Shown: positions 6,105 through 13,162 of the stretch, piece by piece
Layout of the letters: every line of letters begins with the position of its first letter
Position numbering within the stretch: the stretch's first letter is position 1
Assembly (NCBI GenBank): GCA_049964655.1
Contig: JBMFXC010000072.1
Location: forward strand, 1 to 13,259
DNA length: 13,259 bases
DNA from: JAJZJT01 sp049964655
GTDB lineage: Bacteria; Actinomycetota; Acidimicrobiia; Acidimicrobiales; RAAP-2
Direction: 5' to 3'
Program-made: the position numbers and the translations under genes
Notes under the pieces: generated by a model
Seen by the model: only the letters and a program-made list of their open reading frames with translations
Database searches by the model: none
Told to the model about the DNA's origin: nothing

Positions 6105-6870
6105 GGTTGCCGAGCGCACCGCCGGCAAGCCCGCCGGCAAGCCCGCCGGCGAGACCTCCCGACACGGCACCGGTGGCCGCCTGGGAACCCCCGAGATAGG
6201 GAGCGAGCGCTCCGGCGAGGATCGGCAGCGGCATGCTCTGGAGCCACACCGTGCCCGGACCGCTGAGGGCGACCAGGTGGTAGCCGTCTCCGCCGAAGAG
6301 CTTGTTGGCGATACCGGGGACGGTCGTGACCTGGAAGGACACCGACTCGCCGAACACGCCGACATGGCCAGGGTGCACGAGCAGGGTCTGGCCGACGGCG
6401 AGCTCGTAGGTGACGATCTCGCCGGCCAGCTCGACCCAGGCGGTCCCTTCGCCCTCGAGGCGCTCGAGCACGAACCCCTCGCCACCCCACAGTCCGCCTG
6501 AGAACGACTGCTGGAAGCCGACCGACGGGACGATGCCGGCGGTGGCACACAACCAGCCGTGCCGGTGGACGAGGTAGCCCGAGCCGGCGGCGATCTCGAC
6601 CGGGAAGATCCGCCCCGGCAGCTTCGCCGCGAACGCCACCATCCCCTGGCCTTGGGTAGCTCGATAGCGGGTGAGCAGAAGCCCGCCACCGCCAGCCACC
6701 CGCTTCAGCGTCGCCCGGAGCCCGTGGGCGCTGCCTGCTCCCGTCGTCTGCGACATCTGGACGGAAGGGGTCATCCACGACAGCTCGCCGCGGGTCGAGA
6801 CCACCTCCTCACCGGCATCAAGCTGGACCTCGAGCACTGGTGCCGTCGTGCCCTTCACCTCTGCCTGCAT
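6085..6870 (-). CDS. AIM24 family protein (TIGR00266/DUF124-type)
   Basis: The product is 261 residues. It shows the AIM24 pattern: EVQLDAGEEVVSTRGELSWM (14-33), GLLLTRYRATQGQGMVAFAA (63-82), GRIFPVEIAAGSGYLVHRHG (86-105), then LCATAGIVPSVGFQQSFSGG (107-126), EGFVLERLEGEGTAWVELAG (131-150) and PGHVGVFGESVSF (167-179). The fold is a repeated beta-sandwich. Bacterial members are cytosolic or membrane-linked proteins of unknown function; the yeast member acts in mitochondrial inner-membrane organisation. The ATG at 6870 was chosen for the strong AGGGGG 6 bases upstream and because the family start aligns there; the longer frame is non-coding-like. The end carries a glycine-zipper tail (GGLAGGLAGGLAGGALG, 238-254). 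The gene follows the LLM oxidoreductase on the same strand after 196 bases that hold clustered ACCGGT dyads, so it probably has its own control. Confidence 0.88.
   Translation of the reverse strand: MQAEVKGTTAPVLEVQLDAGEEVVSTRGELSWMTPSVQMSQTTGAGSAHGLRATLKRVAGGGGLLLTRYRATQGQGMVAFAAKLPGRIFPVEIAAGSGYLVHRHGWLCATAGIVPSVGFQQSFSGGLWGGEGFVLERLEGEGTAWVELAGEIVTYELAVGQTLLVHPGHVGVFGESVSFQVTTVPGIANKLFGGDGYHLVALSGPGTVWLQSMPLPILAGALAPYLGGSQAATGAVSGGLAGGLAGGLAGGALGNLFGGSV
6121..6156. repeat. 12-bp in-frame repeats encoding the LAGG tail of the AIM24 protein
   Basis: GCCGGCAAGCCC occurs exactly at 6121-6132 and 6133-6144, with a degenerate third unit at 6145-6156. Read on the minus strand each encodes four residues of the repeating GLAG motif. 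Slippage could change the tail length by four residues at a time without a frameshift. Confidence 0.8.
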
Positions 6871-6947
6871 CGGATCCCCCTTTTGGAAGCCCTCCATGGA
6901 CCAACGCCCCCTGTTCGTACTCGACGCACGGCTCGTCTGCACGCCGG

Positions 6948-7059
6948 AACCGGTTGTGGCTCCTTCGCCCTGCCCGGGTCCTTCCGTCGCGGACCGGTCT
7001 GCCGCGGACCGGTCTGCCGCGGTACGGACCGAGCCGCAGCCGACCCGAAGGACCGGTCC
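6948..7059. promoter_or_regulatory. Cluster of four ACCGGT dyads between the LLM oxidoreductase and AIM24 genes
   Basis: ACCGGT occurs at 6949-6954, 6993-6998, 7008-7013 and 7052-7057, giving spacings of 44, 15 and 44 bases. The outer ones extend to the perfect palindromes AACCGGTT (6948-6955) and GGACCGGTCC (7050-7059). The inner two lie in two head-to-tail copies of GCGGACCGGTCTGCC (6989-7003, 7004-7018), each an imperfect dyad. The cluster lies 78-189 bases upstream of the AIM24 start and ends 8 bases before the LLM stop. It looks like an operator array; the binding protein is unknown. Confidence 0.4.
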
Positions 7060-7066
7060 CCGCCGC

Positions 7067-7936
7067 TTAGGCCCGGGCGATGACCTCCTCGCCGTAACGG
7101 GCGAGCGACGCTTCGGTGTCGGCGGCAAAGCGGAAGGCGGGCACCACGACCCGGGTGACACCGAGGGCGGCCAGGGCGGCCACCTCGTCGAGGGCCCCGG
7201 GGCCGAAGCACCCGTCCCCAGCGGCAGTCAGCTCGATGGTCTCCGGATCGCGTCCGGCGCGTCGAGCAGTCTCCCGCGCCAGCGAGAACAGCGCGGCGAG
7301 CCGGTCGTGGCTGCCCTGTGCCGGGAAGAAGCCATCCCCCAACCGCCCGGCGCGCCGAGCGGCTACCTCGGAGTGCCCACCGATGTGCACCGGGATGGTG
7401 CCGGCGACCGGCTGCGGCCGCGACAGGCACTCGGTGAACGACGTGAAGGGCCCGTGGTAGGTCGCCCGGTCTTGGCTCCAGAGGGCTCGTAGGGCTCCGA
7501 TGTAGTCGTCGGTACGTGCCCCCCGTTCCGCGAAGGGGACCCCGACGGCAGCGAACTCCTCCTCGAGCCACCCCACACCCACACCGAGAAGTACCCGCCC
7601 CCTCGAGAGCACGTCGAGGGTGGCGAGCTCCTTGGCCACCACCACCGGCTGCCGCTGGGGGAGGATCAGCACGCCCGTCCCGAGCCGGATCGTGGACGTA
7701 GCGCCGGCGACGTAGGCCAGCCACACCAGCGGGTCCGGGATCGGGGCGTCGTCTCCTCCGGGCATCCGCCCGGACCGGCTATAGGGATAGGTCGAGTGGT
7801 AGCCGGCCGGAACGACGACGTGCTCGACGGTCCACAGCGACTCGAACCCCGCCGCTTCGGCGGCGCGAGCGAAGGAGACAGCGGCCTCGGGCTCGACGAA
7901 GGGGCCGGTGTTGGCGAAGGCGATGGCGAAGTCCAC
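7067..7936 (-). CDS. LLM class F420-type flavin/deazaflavin oxidoreductase (TIGR03619-like)
   Basis: The product is 289 residues, the usual length for the family. It shows the TIM-barrel pattern of luciferase-like monooxygenases: FARAAEAAGFESLWTVEHVV (22-41), YAYVAGAT-type strand at 72-80, TIRLGTGVLILPQRQPVVVA (82-101), then KELATLDVLSRGRVLLGVGV (102-121), GWLEEEFAAVGVPFAERGAR (122-141) and PVHIGGHSEVAARRAGRLGD (182-201). These are typical of actinobacterial enzymes that transfer hydride with coenzyme F420; the substrate cannot be read from sequence. The start is GTG at 7936, with GAGGAG 7 bases upstream. It is divergent from the M20 amidohydrolase over 215 bases. FMN use cannot be excluded; F420 preference is inferred from resemblance to TIGR03619 members. 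Confidence 0.9.
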   Translation of the reverse strand: MDFAIAFANTGPFVEPEAAVSFARAAEAAGFESLWTVEHVVVPAGYHSTYPYSRSGRMPGGDDAPIPDPLVWLAYVAGATSTIRLGTGVLILPQRQPVVVAKELATLDVLSRGRVLLGVGVGWLEEEFAAVGVPFAERGARTDDYIGALRALWSQDRATYHGPFTSFTECLSRPQPVAGTIPVHIGGHSEVAARRAGRLGDGFFPAQGSHDRLAALFSLARETARRAGRDPETIELTAAGDGCFGPGALDEVAALAALGVTRVVVPAFRFAADTEASLARYGEEVIARA

Positions 7937-8100
7937 AGAAGCGCTCCTCGGGTCGTTCGGGCCGCCGGTCGGCCGTGCCGGACCACTCGACGGTACCCCG
8001 GGGCAGAGAACGAGCGCCGTTACGACTGGCGAGTGTTATGACCCAACTGTTCGCGCACCGGCTCGACCTCGGAGTCGGCTCGATCACACCCGCCACCCTC

Positions 8101-8106
8101 TACGCT
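8101..8106 (+). promoter_or_regulatory. Weak -10-like hexamer upstream of the amidohydrolase
   Basis: TACGCT fits the actinobacterial TANNNT -10 pattern and lies 45 bases before the ATG at 8152. I found no matching -35 element, so this is only a hint of where the promoter may be. Confidence 0.15.
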
Positions 8107-8151
8107 GGTGCGGACAACTGCGAGGCCGTGCAGCCGGCAGAGGGGGCGACG

Positions 8152-9336
8152 ATGACCGGAGCAGCAGAGGGCTTGCGCGACGAGGCTGGCGTTCTCCTCG
8201 ACGACACGATCGCGTTGCGCCGCGAGCTGCACCGCCACCCGGAGCTGGGGCTCGACCTCCCCCGCACCCAGCAGCTCGTCCTGGATGCGCTCGAGGGACT
8301 TCCGCTCTCCGTGTCGACGGGGACGGCGACGACCTCCGTGGTGGCCACGCTAGAAGGCGGTGAGCCCGGCCCGACCACCTTGCTGCGTGCCGACATGGAC
8401 GGGTTGGCGATGACCGAGGACACCGGTCTTCCTTTCGCCTCGGAGGTGCCCGGGGCGATGCATGCCTGCGGTCACGACGCGCACGTCGCCATGCTGGTCG
8501 GCGCGGCTCGGTTGCTGAGCCGCCGGCAGTCCGCGCTGCCGGGTCGGGTCGTGCTCATGTTCCAACCGGGGGAAGAGGGCTACGCCGGCGCCTCGGTCAT
8601 GCTCGACGAGGGGTTCCTCGACGCGGTGGGGCCGGTAGAGCGTGCCTTTGCCATCCACGTCACCCCCCTGGTCCCTTCAGGCTGGATCGCCTCCAAGCCC
8701 GGGGCCTTCATGGCATCCGCCGACGCCTTCCGACTGGTGGTGACCGGCAAGGGCGGGCATGCGTCCATGCCCCACGACGCCGTTGACCCCGTGCCCGTCG
8801 CGTGCGAGATCGTCACCGCGCTCCAGGCCATGGTGACCCGCCGGATCGCCGTATCAGACCCGGCAGTCCTCACCGTGGCGAGCATCCACGCCGGGACAAC
8901 CGACAACGTGATCCCCGAGTCCGCCGAGCTGCTTGGTACCGTGCGCGCCCTCTCCGAGGGCAGCCGGATCGCCACCCTCGAAGGCCTCGAACGAGTAGCC
9001 GGCCACGTCGCCGCCGCCCATCTCTGTGAGGCCACCGTCGCGGCGATCCCGCCCGGCTATCCCGTCACGGTCAACGACGCCGCCGCGCTCGACCAGGTGC
9101 TCGGCGTCGCCGAAGACCTGGTCGGGGCGGACCACGTGGTCCGGATGCCCACGGCCGTGATGGGAGCCGAGGACTGGTCGTTCGTCCTCCAACGCATCCC
9201 CGGCTCCATGGTCCTCCTCGGCATGGCACCTCCGGGGGTGGCCCACCCGGCCCCCAACCACTCCAACCGCATGGTGCTCGACGAGACCGCACTGGCCACC
9301 GGGGTCGCCCTGCACGCCGCCGTCGCCCTGGGCTGA
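8152..9336 (+). CDS. M20 family metallopeptidase / amidohydrolase (M20D, hippurate hydrolase-like)
   Basis: The product is 394 residues, the normal length. It carries the M20D signatures: LRRELHRHPELGLDLPRTQQ (22-41), TTLLRADMDGLAMTEDTGLP (75-94), MHACGHDAHVAMLVGAARLL (103-122), VVLMFQPGEEGYAGASVML (133-151), IHAGTTDNVIPESAELLGTV (245-264), MGAEDWSFVLQRIPG (337-351) and the late PAPNHSNRM (366-374). Expected metal ligands are Cys106, His108, Glu142, His169 and His370, all present, so the enzyme looks intact. The family hydrolyses N-acyl amino acids or similar amides (hippurate, N-acetyl amino acids, IAA conjugates); substrate is not decidable here. The ATG at 8152 has AGGGGG close upstream and aligns with family N-termini; the open frame back to 7975 is not supported. 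It has no signal peptide, so it is cytosolic. Confidence 0.92.
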   Translation: MTGAAEGLRDEAGVLLDDTIALRRELHRHPELGLDLPRTQQLVLDALEGLPLSVSTGTATTSVVATLEGGEPGPTTLLRADMDGLAMTEDTGLPFASEVPGAMHACGHDAHVAMLVGAARLLSRRQSALPGRVVLMFQPGEEGYAGASVMLDEGFLDAVGPVERAFAIHVTPLVPSGWIASKPGAFMASADAFRLVVTGKGGHASMPHDAVDPVPVACEIVTALQAMVTRRIAVSDPAVLTVASIHAGTTDNVIPESAELLGTVRALSEGSRIATLEGLERVAGHVAAAHLCEATVAAIPPGYPVTVNDAAALDQVLGVAEDLVGADHVVRMPTAVMGAEDWSFVLQRIPGSMVLLGMAPPGVAHPAPNHSNRMVLDETALATGVALHAAVALG

Positions 9337-9344
9337 CTGCGCAA

Positions 9345-9382
9345 CCGAACCGGGGCCGGGCCGCCGAACCGGGGCCGGCCGT
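9345..9382. repeat. Two-copy 19-bp GC-rich tandem repeat after the amidohydrolase gene
   Basis: CCGAACCGGGGCCGG occurs at 9345-9359 and 9364-9378, a period of 19 bases starting 8 bases after the stop codon. The GGCC-rich parts can fold on each other, so the repeat may double as the transcript 3' end of the amidohydrolase gene. No U-tract follows. Confidence 0.6.
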
Positions 9383-9396
9383 AGGGACCCGTCAGG

Positions 9397-9426
9397 TTGT
9401 CGCTCCCCCCCACGTCCCGCTAGCGT
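9397..9426 (+). promoter_or_regulatory. Promoter of the Rpf-like gene, consistent with a leaderless transcript
   Basis: TTGTCG (9397-9402) and TAGCGT (9421-9426) are 18 bases apart and fit TTGACA and TANNNT. The GTG start at 9436 is 9 bases beyond the -10, about where transcription should begin, and there is no ribosome site in front of it. Confidence 0.5.
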
Positions 9427-9435
9427 CTCTACATC

Positions 9436-10518
9436 GTGTCGCTCGCTCGGTACCGACCGACGACTGCGACGAGCACCGACCGGCCGTACCGGTTCGTGTC
9501 GGGCCTGCTCGTCTCCGGCCTCCTCGCCGTCAGTGCGGTGGTGGCGGGTCCCGTGGCGCGCGCCGGCGCCGATCCCGTCTCCTCGTTGCGCCAGCAGGCC
9601 GCCGTGCTGGCCCGGCAGCTCGTCCTCGAGCAGCTCCAGGTCGGCGTGGCCCAGCAGCAGGTGTCGGTGGCCTCCCAACGTCTGGCGCAGGACGCGGCGT
9701 CCATCGCCCAGCTCGACGCCACCTTGGCCTCCGACCGTCAGCAGGTGGCGTCCGCCACGGCGGCGGTGCGGGCCCAGGCCCTCGACGACTACATGGGCGC
9801 CGGTGCGGCCTCGAGCGCGACCTTGGCGCTCATGCTCTCCGGTGGCGGCCAGGCCCAGCAGGACTTCGCCGAGTACCAGTCGATCGCCGTCGGCAACGTC
9901 GCCGTCTCGCTCGACCGCCTCCACCTCGCCGAAGCAAGCTTGACCTCCCAGCAGGCCGCGCTCCGCAGCGTCGAAGCCAACGACCAGGCAGCACTGGTCG
10001 CTCGCACCAGCGCCCTCGGGCAGGCCACGGCCACCGCGTCGGCCCTAGCCGCCTCCCAGGCCGAGGTCACCGGCCAGCTTGCCGCGGCGGTGGCGCAGCA
10101 GCAGGCCGCCCAACGGGTCACTGCCCAGATCGCCGTGCAGGCTGCGGCGCGGCGCACGGCGGTCGGGTCTGCCCCGACGGGCGCCTCTTCCACAAGTCCA
10201 CCGCCCGGCCGGGCGCCGGTCGGCCCGTCGGGCCCGGCCGGCGCCAACCTCCCCGATCCCGTGCTCAACCTCTTCCTGCAGTGCGTCGTACGCGTCGAGT
10301 CCGGCGGCAACTACGGCGCCGTGTCGCCCAACGGGCTCTATATGGGGGCCTTCCAGTTCAGCCAGCCGACCTGGAACGCTGCCGCTCTGGCCGCCGGCCT
10401 CCCCGGCCTGGTGGGCGTCCCCCCCAACACGGCATCGAAGGCCGCCCAGGACACCCTCGCCGTCACCCTGTTCTCGCTCGACGGCCAGCAGCCCTGGGTC
10501 GACGGCTGCCGCACCTGA
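9436..10518 (+). CDS. Secreted coiled-coil protein with C-terminal Rpf-like transglycosylase domain
   Basis: The product is 360 residues. A signal peptide covers about 18-45 (FVSGLLVSGLLAVSAVVAGP, then VARAGA-DP). Two long Gln/Ala-rich coiled coils (about 48-117 and 155-232) flank a short segment ALDDYMGAG..SSATLALML, the layout seen in CwlO/RipA-type hydrolases. A Pro/Gly linker (244-271) leads to a transglycosylase-like domain: LFLQCVVRVESGGNYGAVSP (279-298), GLYMGAFQFSQPTWNAAA (300-317), GLPGLVGVPPNTASKAAQDT (321-340) and QPWVDGC (352-358). Glu288 is the expected catalytic acid; Cys283 and Cys358 probably form a disulfide. The family cleaves the glycan strand of peptidoglycan outside the cell, with roles in growth, division or resuscitation. 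The GTG start at 9436 is supported by the promoter just upstream. Annotation as an Rpf homologue is by domain; the substrate role is inferred. Confidence 0.87.
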   Translation: MSLARYRPTTATSTDRPYRFVSGLLVSGLLAVSAVVAGPVARAGADPVSSLRQQAAVLARQLVLEQLQVGVAQQQVSVASQRLAQDAASIAQLDATLASDRQQVASATAAVRAQALDDYMGAGAASSATLALMLSGGGQAQQDFAEYQSIAVGNVAVSLDRLHLAEASLTSQQAALRSVEANDQAALVARTSALGQATATASALAASQAEVTGQLAAAVAQQQAAQRVTAQIAVQAAARRTAVGSAPTGASSTSPPPGRAPVGPSGPAGANLPDPVLNLFLQCVVRVESGGNYGAVSPNGLYMGAFQFSQPTWNAAALAAGLPGLVGVPPNTASKAAQDTLAVTLFSLDGQQPWVDGCRT

Positions 10519-10596
10519 GCGGCACCGGGGCCAGCGGCGAAGCCCTCACCCGACGACGGCTGGCGGTCGTGCTCGCCCCCGGACGAAGCTACGAGG

Positions 10597-11877
10597 ATGC
10601 CTGACCTCGCTGCCGTCGAGCCCTTCGTCGTGATGGCCAAACCGGTCGGTGCGACGTGCAACCTCGACTGCACCTACTGCTACTACCTGCCCACGGAGGG
10701 ACGCGTCCCGTCGGCGCCCGGCAGGATGACCGACGAGGTGCTCGAGGCGTACGTCTCCGCCATGGTCGCCGCCGCGCCCGGTCCCGACGTCCACTTCGTG
10801 TGGCACGGCGGCGAGCCCACGCTGGCCGGCATCGACTTCTACCGGCGAGTGGTCGCAGCGCAGCGTGCCGTCGCCCCGGAGGGATGGCAGTGCGTCAACA
10901 GCATCCAGACCAACGGAACGCTCCTCGACGACCGGTGGGCGGCCTTTTTGGCCGAGGAGCACTTCGCCGTCGGGCTCTCCCTCGACGGACCGGCTGTGCT
11001 GCACGACGCCACCCGTCCCGACCGGCGGGGGCGCCCCACCCACGAGCGCGCCCGTCGCGGCCTCGCCGCGCTCCGCGCCCACGGCATCGAGCCGGACGTC
11101 CTCTGCACGGTGAACGCCACCACTGCCACCGCCCCACTGGACGTCTATCGCTTCTTCCTCGACCAGCGCGTGCGCTGGGTGCAGTTCCTGCCGGTCGTCC
11201 AGCGTGCTGCCGACGGAGGCCTGTCGCGACAGAGCGTGACCGCAGAGGCGCTCGGGACCTTCCTCACCACCATCTTCGACGAATGGGTCCGGCACGACGT
11301 CGCCTCGATCGGGGTGCAGACCTTCCTCGAGCCGATCCTCCCCCTGAACGGTCGCCACCCGACGTTGTGCACCATGTCCGAGACGTGCGGGCGGGCCCTC
11401 GCCCTCGAACGCGACGGGTCGCTCTACGCCTGCGACCACTTCGTCGACCTCGCTCATCGCCTGGGTGACGTGCGGGTGGACGACCTCGCCGGCCTGGTCG
11501 ACGGATCGGTCCAGACCTCCTTCGGAGCAGCCAAGCGCGACGGGCTCACGGCGACGTGCCAGTCCTGTCCCGTGCTCGTGCTCTGTCGCGGTGGTTGCCC
11601 GAAGGACCGCTTCGGGACGTCGCCGGAGGGCGAGGCCGGCCACAACGTCCTCTGTGCCGGGTACCTGGCCTTCTTCACCCACGCCCGTCCGCTCCTCGAA
11701 CGGCTTGCCACCCTCGCCCGCCGCGGTCGCCCCCTGGCCGGGATCGTGGACGAGCTCCGGGTCGAAGAGGCCGATTCCGAGGCCCCCTGGCGAGCGGCCG
11801 GCCGCAACGACCCGTGCCCGTGCGGCAGCGGGAGGAAGTACAAGCACTGCTGCCTCGGGGCACACCGGCGGCGGTGA
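10597..11877 (+). CDS. Radical SAM/SPASM protein of the anaerobic sulfatase maturase (anSME) family with SEC-C tail
   Basis: The product is 426 residues. The radical SAM cluster motif is CNLDCTYC (Cys21, 25, 28), followed by VWHGGEPTL (68-76), QTNGTLLDD (104-112) and GLSLDGPAVLHDATR (126-140). A SPASM region with two auxiliary [4Fe-4S] sites holds Cys258, 264, 279, 321, 324, 330, 334 and 353. The ACDHFVD motif (278-284) has the aspartate (Asp280) that serves as base in characterised anSMEs. These enzymes oxidise a Ser or Cys of sulfatases to formylglycine without oxygen. The end carries a SEC-C zinc motif, NDPCPCGSGRKYKHCC (404-419). The ATG at 10597 places the conserved MAKPVGATCNLDC a few residues in; the GAGG touching it is too close to be a normal ribosome site. 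No sulfatase is in the window, so the client is unknown; a related peptide-modifying role is possible. Confidence 0.9.
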   Translation: MPDLAAVEPFVVMAKPVGATCNLDCTYCYYLPTEGRVPSAPGRMTDEVLEAYVSAMVAAAPGPDVHFVWHGGEPTLAGIDFYRRVVAAQRAVAPEGWQCVNSIQTNGTLLDDRWAAFLAEEHFAVGLSLDGPAVLHDATRPDRRGRPTHERARRGLAALRAHGIEPDVLCTVNATTATAPLDVYRFFLDQRVRWVQFLPVVQRAADGGLSRQSVTAEALGTFLTTIFDEWVRHDVASIGVQTFLEPILPLNGRHPTLCTMSETCGRALALERDGSLYACDHFVDLAHRLGDVRVDDLAGLVDGSVQTSFGAAKRDGLTATCQSCPVLVLCRGGCPKDRFGTSPEGEAGHNVLCAGYLAFFTHARPLLERLATLARRGRPLAGIVDELRVEEADSEAPWRAAGRNDPCPCGSGRKYKHCCLGAHRRR

Positions 11878-11905
11878 GCTCCGTCGCTGTCGGCTCAGCC
11901 GGTGT
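11862..11905. terminator. Hairpin spanning both stop codons of the convergent anSME and MFS genes
   Basis: ACACCGGC (11862-11869) pairs perfectly with GCCGGTGT (11898-11905). Inside it TGAGC (11875-11879) pairs with GCTCA (11893-11897), leaving a 5-base bulge and a 13-base loop. The anSME TGA (11875-11877) and the MFS stop (11895-11897) pair with each other. The symmetry suits a bidirectional terminator. Confidence 0.5.
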
Positions 11906-13082
11906 CTGCCGGGAGCTCACGGGCGAGCTGGTGACGTCCGACCAGCACCGACCCCGCCGCTCCGAACGCGGCAGCGGCCACCACCAACCACGCCAGGTCG
12001 TAGGCGGCGTGGTCGAGGACCTGCCCCACGACCACCGGCCCGAGCATGCCGCCGAGCCGCCCACCGACGTCGGTGAACCCGGTGGCCGTGGCCGGCGCGT
12101 GCAGGTGGGCACGCACGACGGCCAGGTTGAAGCGAGCGTTCCACCCCCAGCCGGCACCGGCCGCCCCGATGGCGGCGGCGGCGAACAGCCACGGCACGTG
12201 CCCCGCCGACGCAACGGCGACGAGCAGATAGCCGACCCCGCCGGCGGTCAGCATGGCGGCCACCACCGGAAAGTGGTCCCCACCACCCCGATCGGCGTGG
12301 ATCCCCATGATGATCCGCGTCCCCACGGCGACCGCCCCCACCGCCGCCACCAGGTAGCCGGCCCCTGCCCGACTGAAGCCGTCGTGCACGGCGCCGATGG
12401 CTAGGAACGCCACGAACCCGCTCACCGCGAACATGCCAAGGGCCATGCCGACCCCCAGCGCCACGAGCGGCGCCACCCGGACCGGCTCGACTTCGCTCCC
12501 CTGACGGGCCTGGCGCCGTTCGGCGATGGTGGACAGCGAGGCCGGGACGACCACGCTCGCCACCAGTGCCAGCGTGCCCGCCATGACGAACGCCCACCGC
12601 CACCCGATGGTGAGGGCGACGAAGGGGACGGCCAGGCCACCGAGGAGCGGGGCCAGGGGGACGGCGGCCTGGTTGATGCCGAAGGCGCGGCCCTGGCTGC
12701 TGGCGGGCACGCGTCGAGCCAGGAACAGGTAGGTGGCCGGCATGATCGCACCACTGGCGATCCCGGTCAGGCACAGGAGCACGGCGAGCACCGACCACGA
12801 CCGGGCCACCGTGGCGATGAGGACCAGCAGCACGCCTTCTGCGGCAGACGCCACCCGCATGACCCGGCCGCCGCCGACCCGTTCGGTGAGGCGGCTGAGC
12901 GGGATCGAGCTGACCGCCGCCCCGAAGTAGTAGCCACCGGCGGCGACACCGAGGGCGCTGGCGCCGAAGGCAAGCGAGCGGTCGATCTCGACGGACAGCG
13001 CTCCGAGGACGTAGACGGGCAGGGACGAGCCGAGCGTGACCAGGACGGCGGCCAGGACGGCATGCCACGTCGGCACGGACAC
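11895..13082 (-). CDS. Major facilitator superfamily (MFS) transporter, substrate unknown
   Basis: The product is 395 residues with about twelve hydrophobic spans, typical of MFS. Between spans 2 and 3 lies SRLTERVGGGRVMR (63-76), a form of MFS motif A. Further signatures are LCLTGIASGAIMPATYLFLA (103-122), RAFGINQAAVPLAPLLGGL (132-150) and, in the second half, ATATGFTDVGGRLGGMLGPV (331-350). A cytosolic loop (about 185-203) separates the halves. Such proteins move sugars, organic acids or drugs; nothing here picks a substrate. The GTG at 13082 was chosen because GGAGG lies about 6 bases upstream; a second GTG at 13076 is possible. Its open frame extends to 13235 but that part overlaps the preceding gene's end and is not coding-like. 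It lies 80 bases after a same-strand probable aroQ and converges on the anSME gene. Cotranscription with aroQ is possible but the functional link is unclear. Confidence 0.85.
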   Translation of the reverse strand: MSVPTWHAVLAAVLVTLGSSLPVYVLGALSVEIDRSLAFGASALGVAAGGYYFGAAVSSIPLSRLTERVGGGRVMRVASAAEGVLLVLIATVARSWSVLAVLLCLTGIASGAIMPATYLFLARRVPASSQGRAFGINQAAVPLAPLLGGLAVPFVALTIGWRWAFVMAGTLALVASVVVPASLSTIAERRQARQGSEVEPVRVAPLVALGVGMALGMFAVSGFVAFLAIGAVHDGFSRAGAGYLVAAVGAVAVGTRIIMGIHADRGGGDHFPVVAAMLTAGGVGYLLVAVASAGHVPWLFAAAAIGAAGAGWGWNARFNLAVVRAHLHAPATATGFTDVGGRLGGMLGPVVVGQVLDHAAYDLAWLVVAAAAFGAAGSVLVGRHQLARELPADTG

Positions 13083-13162
13083 CGCCTCCTCCGACACGAA
13101 GGTCCGTCTGCCAAGACTCGGTCGTCCACAGAGGTGACCGCGTACTCGACCCGGTGGGCGTC

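Noticed and set aside
8020..8039. Promoter pair TTACGA / TGTTAT before the amidohydrolase
   Set aside because: The spacing is only 8 bases, too short for a sigma-70-type promoter.
8854..9924. A 356-codon minus-strand frame across the amidohydrolase and Rpf-like genes
   Set aside because: It is low complexity (Gly, Arg, His rich) and antisense to two genes with intact catalytic motifs.
10546..11865. A 439-codon minus-strand frame opposite the anSME gene
   Set aside because: It has no motif, and the plus strand carries every radical SAM and SPASM cysteine.
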